Part shown: one piece after another, positions 1 through 5,206 of the stretch
Layout of the letters: each line of letters starts with the position of its first letter
Numbering within the stretch: the first letter of the stretch is position 1
From: a bacterium
Lineage (GTDB): Bacteria; Zixibacteria; MSB-5A5; GN15; FEB-12
DNA length: 6,857 bases
Direction of reading: 5' to 3'
Assembly (NCBI GenBank): GCA_030612965.1
Contig: JAUWMW010000123.1
Span: 1 to 6,857 of the forward strand
The notes under the pieces: generated by a model
Databases searched by the model: none
Told to the model about the DNA's origin: nothing
Seen by the model: only the letters and a program-made list of their open reading frames with translations
Program-made: the position numbers and the translations under genes

Positions 1-59
1 ACAATGGTCGCCTCGAACTCCAAAAGATTCGAATCGTGATAGTACAGCCGCTCAGTCAT
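1..59 (-). CDS. Probable AlaX-type alanyl-tRNA editing protein, N-terminal fragment (cut by window edge)
   Basis: An ATG at 59-57 opens a frame that stays open to the left edge and gives 19 complete codons, beginning MTERLYYHDS and continuing NLLEFEATI. This resembles the N-terminus of free-standing AlaX/AlaRS-editing-domain proteins, which commonly begin with a TE(K/R)LYY..DS-L-EFEA pattern. Those proteins hydrolyse mischarged Ser- or Gly-tRNA(Ala) in the cytoplasm. The zinc-binding HxxxH and CxxxH motifs that would prove the family lie outside the window. Upstream there is only a weak GGA-type ribosome binding site. It lies on the same strand as the FAH-family gene, 128 nt downstream of its stop. 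The assignment rests on N-terminal resemblance only. Confidence 0.6.
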   Translation of the reverse strand, partial: MTERLYYHDSNLLEFEATI

Positions 60-119
60 GTGTGGTTCCAATATCGATCGTCCACCGCTTTCCTGCCTCA
101 CCTCTCCAACAGTCTTACA

Positions 120-170
120 CTGCCGAGCGATCTTTGTTCACCATCAAAGTCGAATAACCTCCGTCGGCAG
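120..170 (-). other. Nested inverted repeat between the FAH-family gene and the AlaX-like gene
   Basis: An outer perfect 7-bp inverted repeat (CTGCCGA at 120-126, TCGGCAG at 164-170) encloses an inner one: CTTTG at 132-136 pairs with CAAAG at 145-149 across an 8-nt loop. CGA at 128-130 and TCG at 150-152 extend the inner stem past one bulged T. In transcription order this lies after the FAH-family stop and before the AlaX-like start. No T-run follows on the minus strand, so it is not a standard intrinsic terminator. It could be a weak terminator, an mRNA 3'-end stabiliser or a 5'-leader structure. The rest of 60-187 shows no gene. Confidence 0.3.
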
Positions 171-187
171 ACAAATGTCATCAGGCG

Positions 188-967
188 CTACTCCGCCGCC
201 GCCATATAGTTGACCAACGAGCCGACATTCTCGACGCGTACTTCAATCTTATCCCCCGGCTTCATCGGTGCGATGCCCGCCGGGGTGCCGGTCGAGATCA
301 GATCACCGGGGTACAACGTCATGATAGACGACACATAGCTTACCAAGAACGGCACATCGAAAATCATCAGCGAGGTCCGGCCGGACTGCTTCACCTCGTC
401 ATTGAGAATTCCCTCAACCAGCACATCCTTGTAGTCGACCCCGGTTACGATCCAGGGACCGACGGGACAAAAAGTGTCGAACCCTTTGGCCCGGCTCCAC
501 TGACCATCTTTCTTTTGCAGATCGCGCGCGGTGACGTCGTTGACGCAGGTCAATCCGAAGATGTATTCGTCGGCCTTCTCACGCGGCACGTTTCTGGCCG
601 CATGACCGATCACGACACCGAGTTCGGCCTCGTAATCGACCCGCTCCGACACCAATGGGTGAACGATCTGTTCATCCGGTCCAATTACCGATGACGGCGG
701 TTTCAGGAATATCAGCGGATACTCCGGCGCCTCATCGGCCGACTGCGATGCCTGCACGTGGGCATGATAGTTGAGACCGATGCAGACGATCTTGGGGGGT
801 TCCACGGGTGCCTTCAGAGTAACGCTTTCAAGCTTGAAAGTCTCCCCCGTTGTATCAGTAGAACGCCACGGGGCGTGCTTCAGGAGCAAAACCCGATCAC
901 CCTCAATGCGTCCATACTCGATTAGTCGTGTGTCCGGATTCTCAAAACGTACGAACTTCTCGGCCAT
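188..967 (-). CDS. Fumarylacetoacetate hydrolase (FAH) family protein
   Basis: The 259-residue cytoplasmic enzyme has the whole FAH C-terminal catalytic domain: PPKIVCIGLNY (57-67), the metal-binding E-x-E pair in DYEAELGVV (E113, E115), the third acidic ligand D144 in VNDVTARD, the RAKGFDTFCPVGP segment (159-171) and STGTPAGI (225-232). Length and a short N-terminal region match the FAHD1 / 2-hydroxyhepta-2,4-diene-1,7-dioate isomerase / fumarylpyruvate hydrolase group. These enzymes act on acylpyruvates, or decarboxylate oxaloacetate, using Mg2+ or Mn2+. The exact substrate cannot be told from sequence, and no aromatic-degradation genes are nearby. GTG at 979, ATG at 973 and ATG at 967 are in frame. 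I chose 967 because GAGG at 974-977 lies 6 nt before it, while it abuts the 973 ATG. It is downstream of the MATE gene in the same direction, with its own candidate promoter. Confidence 0.93.
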   Translation of the reverse strand: MAEKFVRFENPDTRLIEYGRIEGDRVLLLKHAPWRSTDTTGETFKLESVTLKAPVEPPKIVCIGLNYHAHVQASQSADEAPEYPLIFLKPPSSVIGPDEQIVHPLVSERVDYEAELGVVIGHAARNVPREKADEYIFGLTCVNDVTARDLQKKDGQWSRAKGFDTFCPVGPWIVTGVDYKDVLVEGILNDEVKQSGRTSLMIFDVPFLVSYVSSIMTLYPGDLISTGTPAGIAPMKPGDKIEVRVENVGSLVNYMAAAE

Positions 968-973
968 ATTCAT

Positions 974-977
974 CCTC
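974..977 (-). promoter_or_regulatory. Ribosome binding site deciding the FAH-family start
   Basis: On the minus strand GAGG is followed by six bases (ATGAAT) and then the ATG at 967. This spacing favours the third possible start codon. The GTG at 979 overlaps the site and the ATG at 973 directly abuts it. Confidence 0.6.
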
Positions 978-999
978 ACTCAGGACATGCTTTGGAAGC

Positions 1000-1029
1000 A
1001 ATATATCGTTGTCCTTCCCTCTGAATCAA
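1000..1029 (-). promoter_or_regulatory. Candidate sigma70-like promoter of the FAH-family gene
   Basis: On the minus strand TTGATT (1029-1024) and TATATT (1005-1000) are separated by 18 nt. They match 4/6 and 5/6 of the -35 and -10 consensus. The predicted start near 993 gives a leader of about 26 nt before the ATG at 967. The 89-nt gap after the MATE stop is long enough for an independent promoter. The match could be chance, and promoter consensus in this unknown lineage is not established. Confidence 0.4.
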
Positions 1030-1039
1030 CAACTTGTTG
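1027..1039. promoter_or_regulatory. 13-bp palindrome overlapping the -35 box (possible operator)
   Basis: CAACAA-C-TTGTTG is a perfect inverted repeat with 6-bp arms and a single central base. It overlaps the candidate -35 box of the FAH-family promoter by three bases. The one-base centre is too short for an RNA hairpin, so a dimeric repressor site is the more natural reading. No regulator gene is in the window, and the role is inferred from position only. Confidence 0.3.
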
Positions 1040-1056
1040 CCGTCTATGCGCGACGC

Positions 1057-2421
1057 TCACACCTCTTTGAGCTTCCACTTCCCCCGTCTGAACCAATACG
1101 CCAACACGATCGCTTTCAGAGCCGAAGTTATCGTGAGTGTCCACCAGACACCGTTGATACCCCAGCCGAGATTGTAGACCAAGTAGTAGGCCAGGGGGAT
1201 ACGAATGGCCGAGCCGGGGATCATCACAACCATTGGCGGCACGGTGTCGCCGGCGCCGCCGAAAGCGCCCTCAAGTACGATTTCAAAAGCCATAGCAATC
1301 TGCGAGAGGCCGAGGATGATCAGGTAATCAACCGCGATCGTGAGCACCACCGGGTCGTCGGTGAAGATCGATGCAATCAGTTCCGGGATCAGGATAAACA
1401 GCAGAGATATGATAAATGTAATCCCTACCGCTGCGCTGGTTGCACCCCAGGCACAACGGGCAGCTCGGTCGGGCTGCTTCGCCCCTAAGTTTTGACCAAC
1501 CATCGTTGCGGCGGCAACTGAGAAGCCGTAACAGGTCAGGTACGAAAACGACTCCATGCGATTGCCGATCCCCATGGCGGCTGCGGCAGTCTCACCAAAC
1601 TCGTGTACAATCTTGATCAGGAACCAGTAAACAAAAATGAACACAAACTGCTGAGTGCTCATCGGCAGTCCGATGCGGCCGATTTTCAACATGCTCGCTA
1701 AACGCGGTCTTCCGGAGATCAGACCGGTGACACGATAACCGAGTCCGCCCCTGAGCATCCTGACGATGATCGTAGTCGCTCCGATCCCCAGGGCGATGGC
1801 CGAGGCCAGACTGGCCCCCGCTACACCCAGCGAAGGAACCGGTCCCCACCCGAATATCAACAGCGGATCAAGAGTCATGTTCAACAGTACAACTACCACG
1901 CTGACTTTGGTCGGCGTGCGGGTATCACCGGAGGCGCGAAAAATGGCGTACACGGTATCCGTCAAGAAAAAGGCTATCGATGAAAGGAAAAATATCCGCA
2001 GGTACGGCACAGCGTGAACCATGGTGGCTTCGCTCGTATCCATAAAGCCGAGCATGGCCGGCGTGAGCAGGTAGCCCACGGTCGTGAAAACCAGCGCCAT
2101 CCCAACCGCCATGGTTATGCCCTGACGGATGTAGTGGACTACTTTATCGAGGTCTTTGGCGCCGACATAGCGTGAGACCAACGCCGTGACGCCGACACTG
2201 ATAATGGAAATCGCGGCGAAGATAGTCCAGATCACGACCATCGATGAGGTGACCGCATCCTGCGCGGTGGCGCCCAGTTTACCCACCCAGAAATAGTCGG
2301 TGCTGGCCAGGGCGAACTCCATCAGCATCGCCAGCACCACCGGCAAGGCCAGCGAAAACACAGTGCGGGTGATCGGCCCGCTGGTTACGTTGTCGGTATT
2401 ACTTGAGTTCGTCGCATTCAT
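1057..2421 (-). CDS. MATE family efflux transporter
   Basis: The 454-residue inner-membrane protein has the usual MATE length and about 12 hydrophobic segments in two homologous halves. The halves are visible as a duplicated motif: RASGDTRTPTK at 162-172 in the N-lobe and GAFGGAGDTVPPM at 385-397 in the C-lobe. TM1 contains the DxxxVGKLG-like signature (D42 to G50), and GIGNRMES at 284-291 begins the segment that opens the C-lobe. MATE proteins export cationic drugs, dyes or metabolites in exchange for H+ or Na+. Substrate and coupling ion cannot be assigned here. The frame extends upstream to a TTG at 2457. I prefer the ATG at 2421, which leaves a short polar N-terminus (MNATNSSNTD) before TM1 and has GAGG at 2425-2428. 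That site is unusually close (3 nt), so initiation may be modest. It is transcribed divergently from the beta-barrel gene. Confidence 0.95.
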   Translation of the reverse strand: MNATNSSNTDNVTSGPITRTVFSLALPVVLAMLMEFALASTDYFWVGKLGATAQDAVTSSMVVIWTIFAAISIISVGVTALVSRYVGAKDLDKVVHYIRQGITMAVGMALVFTTVGYLLTPAMLGFMDTSEATMVHAVPYLRIFFLSSIAFFLTDTVYAIFRASGDTRTPTKVSVVVVLLNMTLDPLLIFGWGPVPSLGVAGASLASAIALGIGATTIIVRMLRGGLGYRVTGLISGRPRLASMLKIGRIGLPMSTQQFVFIFVYWFLIKIVHEFGETAAAAMGIGNRMESFSYLTCYGFSVAAATMVGQNLGAKQPDRAARCAWGATSAAVGITFIISLLFILIPELIASIFTDDPVVLTIAVDYLIILGLSQIAMAFEIVLEGAFGGAGDTVPPMVVMIPGSAIRIPLAYYLVYNLGWGINGVWWTLTITSALKAIVLAYWFRRGKWKLKEV

Positions 2422-2576
2422 GGACCTCAAACTAAGCGGCACACGGCAGGACGACAAGCTATTTCACTGAGCAGTTGGATGGCTGAATTCAGTTTCGACT
2501 TGCGTTATGGATCACGCCATGTGATATTCGTGTACCCGCACATGACTTTAAGGTGCAACCCACGAAGGAGGAAACG
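2422..2576. promoter_or_regulatory. Divergent intergenic region between the MATE and beta-barrel genes
   Basis: Both flanking genes start here and are read outward, so promoters for both are expected within these 155 nt. I could not identify convincing -35/-10 pairs. A weak candidate for the plus-strand gene is TTGCGT (2500-2505) with TGATAT (2522-2527), spacing 16. Two symmetrical elements stand out: a 10-bp palindrome CTGAATTCAG at 2483-2492, and an inverted repeat CATGTG (2518-2523) / CACATG (2539-2544) whose arms are 21 bp apart start to start, two helical turns. Confidence 0.45.
2565..2571 (+). promoter_or_regulatory. Strong ribosome binding site of the beta-barrel gene
   Basis: AAGGAGG is an almost complete anti-16S match, 5 nt before the ATG at 2577. 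It fixes the start there and excludes the in-frame GTG at 2553, which lies upstream of the site. It also shows that the gene is built for efficient translation. Confidence 0.85.
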
Positions 2577-3119
2577 ATGCGTAACGGTCCAGTTCGATTT
2601 GTATTGATGACATTGCTTGCCATTCTATTTGTCGCTGGGCAGTCCGAAGCCGGTCGTCCCCGACTCTCCAAACCTTCGGAGAAGAAGTTTGAAATCCGCA
2701 GGACTAAGTATCTTGCAGGCGTACGGGTCAACGGTGGGCTGGTTTCTGGCGGTTTTGCCGACGAAATCAGCGAGCGGGACGGCGGCTTCTATGAGAAGCT
2801 CATATTCGGCTTGGGGATTCTGACTGAATACTCACTCACCAAGCCTATCGCTGTCGGGTTAAGTGTGGAATACGGCGCGAAAACTGCTCCGACGGACTTG
2901 CTAGCTCCTATCACATATCGCTCGTTGGCGGGTACTCTGGCATACCGTTTTTCACCCGACAGCAGGTCTTCGTTCTGCGTCAGATCAGAATTCGGGAGAA
3001 CGTCGTTTAACGCATCCGATCATGAATTGGGATCGCACAACCATGTTCGACTGGCGGTCGGTGAGGTGCGGGCCACCGGGCCGACCACCGCCGCTCGCTG
3101 GGAAATCTATTGCAAGTAG
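2577..3119 (+). CDS. Secreted outer-membrane beta-barrel-like protein, apparently frameshifted near its C-terminus
   Basis: I recognise no specific family. The 180-residue product has a signal peptide: basic start (MRNGPVR), hydrophobic core at about 8-21 and a likely signal peptidase I cut after SEA at residue 25. The mature part alternates polar and hydrophobic residues with Gly/aromatic-rich strands and short turns (KYLAGVRVNGGLVSG, LIFGLGILTEY, PIAVGLSVEYG, SLAGTLAYRF, FCVRSEFGRTSF), as in small 8-stranded outer-membrane barrels. From about residue 163 this pattern collapses into an Ala/Thr/Arg stretch ending EIYCK, with no terminal aromatic strand. The -1 frame resumes the pattern and runs to 3229. 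A one-base insertion near 3063-3064, or a 2-nt deletion there, would restore an intact protein of about 217 residues. The role is unknown; envelope structure or small-molecule passage is possible. Confidence 0.7.
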   Translation: MRNGPVRFVLMTLLAILFVAGQSEAGRPRLSKPSEKKFEIRRTKYLAGVRVNGGLVSGGFADEISERDGGFYEKLIFGLGILTEYSLTKPIAVGLSVEYGAKTAPTDLLAPITYRSLAGTLAYRFSPDSRSSFCVRSEFGRTSFNASDHELGSHNHVRLAVGEVRATGPTTAARWEIYCK

Positions 3120-3229
3120 TCTTCACAAGGGGGCACGACATCAGTCGCGTACCGCTCCTACCTTGGGATGACGCGCCGTTCGATGTAGTCTGGATCGGGT
3201 TGGATCTGGTCTTCACACTCGGGTTCTGA
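3065..3229 (+). pseudogene. Out-of-frame C-terminal part of the beta-barrel gene
   Basis: This frame, -1 relative to the upstream gene, is open from 3065 to a TGA at 3227-3229 and encodes 54 residues with no start of its own. It begins GAGHRADHRR, continues through a strand-like SLGNLLQVVF and a WDDAPFD turn, and ends IGLDLVFTLGF. An alternating hydrophobic last strand with terminal Phe is the signal recognised by the BAM machinery in outer-membrane proteins. The upstream segment ends RLAVG, so the joined text reads like a normal Gly-rich barrel strand. The end at 3229 leaves just 4 nt before the convergent gene's stop, against 114 nt with the annotated stop. This supports the longer frame as the ancestral gene. 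Confidence 0.6.
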
Positions 3230-3233
3230 CGCC

Positions 3234-4766
3234 CTACAATCCCAGCCGAGCGAGATAGTATCCCGAGTTCAGGTTCTCCCCCGTGCCGCGCTGCAACAAA
3301 TCCTGCCACGGATAGCGACTGCCGAAACGCATGTAGTTCTGGACCAGAAACGAGTAGGCATCGGGGTTGTCGATCAGACCCCCGTACTGCTTGTCCAGGT
3401 AAGCCAACGTCTGCGCCGCCACTATCTTACCGAAAAGTGCGCAGTGCAATCGCACCGGATTTGAAGCATACTCCCCAACCGTCGCCCAGTAGCCGGCCTC
3501 GTCGTGACGTGACACCAACAAGAATTTCTCGATCATATCCCGGTAAAGCTTGTCAAAATCGCGATCGGAGCCGGTGTATGCCTCGTACTCAAACATCAAG
3601 TGCGTCAGCATCCAGCGAAGTCGAACAACCTCGACATCCTGTTGCCCGCGTCGGTACTGAGCAACCATTGGCGCTGGAACGCGCGCATAATTCTCCAGCC
3701 ACATCGACTCTTCGCACATATAGGCAAACACCTGGGCGACACTCTCACACCAGACAGGATGCAATGTGGAGCCAAACAGCGCCTGTTCCTGGGCTGTATG
3801 GGTCCAGTGCAGAGCGTGGCCGACCTGGCGCATCAGCTCGCGCGTCCCATTCATACCGCTGGAACGATCACCCCATATGCGAACATCGTAGGGGGGCTTA
3901 ATCGGTAGACATTGGAGTGGCGTCCCTGCCTTACTGTCTTGTCGGGGCTGAAAATAGATGGGCAACCGATTCAGGTCAAAGCCAATAGCTGCCAGGCTTC
4001 GCTTCACGAAAGTTAGTTGAGAATCCATCGGCAGGAACTGTGCGACATTTGTTGGACGAAAGGGATCAAGCAGTCTGGACAGATCCCCAATTGTCACGCC
4101 GGAACCACCCGGTTTCAGCGCCATGCTGTCAAGTACCTGACGATAGCGAGAAAGGCTGGCCTTATCGAGCCGTTCCAACAGACTTAGATATTCACCGACA
4201 TCCAATCCCTGACTCTTCATGGATAGCGCAAAGAAGCTGTTGAAGCCTTCGCGGCGGGCCAGTTGGTTTCGTAGTCTGATCAACCGACCCATGGCGTCGG
4301 CCAATCGTGGATCCACATTCAAGGCACCCTTGCTCGAACCGTCCAACATCAAACCGATGATTCCGTCCGCCGCGATGTGCGGTTTGTCAAAAGATCGGCG
4401 CAATGCGATCACTTCCGGTTGCGACTCTATCCGTCCCACCTGCATTCGAGACAAGATTAACTCGGCCCGACGCTGGTCGGACTCCTCCGTGAGCAGCTTG
4501 TTTCCTCGTCGCAGCAGGTCGTAATCCTGCGCATCAGTAAGCACGTGGTTGTAAAGCTGCTCAAAGAACTCCAATGAATCCGACTCGCCTGCCGTGAAAT
4601 AGTCCCAGCGCTCGGTCGCCAACCGATAGTCCAACCACTCCAGTTTGTGCTCCAGCGAGTCCAACACCGTTATGACGCTCTGCCTGGATAGTTGCTCTTC
4701 TTTACAGGCACCGAGGTAACAGACCATCACCAGCCCGACCAGAATCGTCACAGCCAAATGGCGCAT
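3234..4766 (-). CDS. M2 (ACE-like) metallopeptidase-family lipoprotein with degenerate zinc site
   Basis: The 510-residue protein starts MRHLAVTILV and has a lipobox LGAC (18-21). It should be lipid-anchored at Cys21; Lys22 at +2 would suggest the outer membrane by the E. coli rule. The body is largely helical. It resembles M2/M3-type gluzincins in the NQLARREGFNSFFAL segment (167-180), the WGDRSSGMNGTRE lead-in (298-310), the zinc-helix region and the C-terminal GTGENLNSGYYL (494-505). The zinc motif HExxH appears as RQVGH (313-317), followed by ALHW. The expected third ligand, E341 in WCESVAQVF, is exactly 28 residues after the first motif position, as in human ACE (H383 to E411). With the first His and catalytic Glu both lost, peptidase activity is unlikely; a binding or scaffolding role is inferred. 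The start at 4766 has GGGAG 7 nt upstream and overlaps the aroQ stop as TGATG, so translation is probably coupled. Confidence 0.8.
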   Translation of the reverse strand: MRHLAVTILVGLVMVCYLGACKEEQLSRQSVITVLDSLEHKLEWLDYRLATERWDYFTAGESDSLEFFEQLYNHVLTDAQDYDLLRRGNKLLTEESDQRRAELILSRMQVGRIESQPEVIALRRSFDKPHIAADGIIGLMLDGSSKGALNVDPRLADAMGRLIRLRNQLARREGFNSFFALSMKSQGLDVGEYLSLLERLDKASLSRYRQVLDSMALKPGGSGVTIGDLSRLLDPFRPTNVAQFLPMDSQLTFVKRSLAAIGFDLNRLPIYFQPRQDSKAGTPLQCLPIKPPYDVRIWGDRSSGMNGTRELMRQVGHALHWTHTAQEQALFGSTLHPVWCESVAQVFAYMCEESMWLENYARVPAPMVAQYRRGQQDVEVVRLRWMLTHLMFEYEAYTGSDRDFDKLYRDMIEKFLLVSRHDEAGYWATVGEYASNPVRLHCALFGKIVAAQTLAYLDKQYGGLIDNPDAYSFLVQNYMRFGSRYPWQDLLQRGTGENLNSGYYLARLGL

Positions 4767-5206
4767 CAGATGTCTCCCTTCGCCTTGCCGAAAAACGAGA
4801 GTGCCATGAAATATCCCTCGGCTCCGAAGCCGACAATATACCCCCGACAAACCGGAGCTATCACCGACTTGTGACGAAACTCCTCCCGACTGTAGATATT
4901 GGAGAGATGCACCTCCACAGCGCGGAGATTCACCGCAACGATAGCGTCGCGAATGGCATAACTATAATGCGTGAACGCTCCGGGGTTGATGATTAGCCCG
5001 TCAGCCTCAAATCCTTCGCGGTGCAGGTAGTCAATGATTTCTCCCTCGGAGTTCGACTGGAAAAACGAAACATCAAGACCGAGTTGTCCGGCGTGTGCAG
5101 TTAGTCGCTCGTTAATCTTATCCAGCGACTCAGAGCCATACGTCTCGGGCTCGCGTTGGCCGAGCAGGTTCAGATTGGGTCCATTGACGATCAGAATTCT
5201 ATGCAT
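4766..5206 (-). CDS. aroQ: 3-dehydroquinate dehydratase, type II
   Basis: This enzyme converts 3-dehydroquinate to 3-dehydroshikimate in the cytoplasm, the third shikimate-pathway step; type II enzymes form dodecamers and use an enolate mechanism. The product is 146 residues, the normal family size. Family landmarks are all present: ILIVNGPNLNLLG (4-16) with the N11/N13 loop, R18 and catalytic Tyr23 in REPETYG, QSNSEGEIID (50-59), IINPGAFTH (72-80) with N74 and catalytic His80, VEVHLSNIYSREEFR (98-111) with His100 and Arg111, and the GFGAEGY end motif (126-132). The start at 5206 is set by the conserved N-terminus and by GGAGG at 5212-5216, 5 nt upstream. The start codon lies inside the end of aroB (8-nt overlap) and its stop overlaps the start of the lipoprotein gene. 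Confidence 0.97.
   Translation of the reverse strand: MHRILIVNGPNLNLLGQREPETYGSESLDKINERLTAHAGQLGLDVSFFQSNSEGEIIDYLHREGFEADGLIINPGAFTHYSYAIRDAIVAVNLRAVEVHLSNIYSREEFRHKSVIAPVCRGYIVGFGAEGYFMALSFFGKAKGDI
4774..4778 (-). promoter_or_regulatory. Ribosome binding site of the M2-like lipoprotein inside the aroQ 3' end
   Basis: GGGAG on the minus strand lies 7 nt before the ATG at 4766 and within the last codons of aroQ. It picks this start over upstream in-frame codons reaching back to 4850. The resulting N-terminus is a clean lipoprotein signal peptide. Confidence 0.75.

Noticed and set aside
928..1488. Plus-strand open frame of 186 codons antisense to the MATE gene
   Set aside because: It lies mostly opposite the well-supported transporter, has no family-like pattern and is rich in Arg/His/Asp as expected of an antisense shadow.
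2422..2457. Longer MATE start at the TTG at 2457
   Set aside because: TTG is a rare start, no ribosome binding site was seen, and the extra 12 residues match nothing typical of MATE N-termini.
2500..2527. TTGCGT-N16-TGATAT as promoter of the beta-barrel gene
   Set aside because: Only three of six bases match in each box, so it is mentioned in the intergenic entry but not called as a promoter.
3062..3119. Programmed -1 ribosomal frameshifting in the beta-barrel gene
   Set aside because: The GGGAAAT stretch near 3099 is not in the X_XXY_YYZ register for the reading frame, and it lies after the pattern is already lost. A mutation or sequence error is simpler.
3227..3240. Bidirectional terminator between the convergent genes
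   Set aside because: No hairpin or T-run is visible near the junction, and if the frameshifted tail is counted only 4 nt separate the stops.
3437..3901. Plus-strand open frames opposite the M2-like lipoprotein
   Set aside because: Composition is shadow-like (Arg/Ser/Pro rich), no ribosome binding site was seen, and the opposite strand carries a clear protein family.
4767..4850. Longer start for the M2-like lipoprotein
   Set aside because: It would bury the lipoprotein signal peptide 28 residues inside the protein and ignore the well-placed GGGAG before the ATG at 4766.
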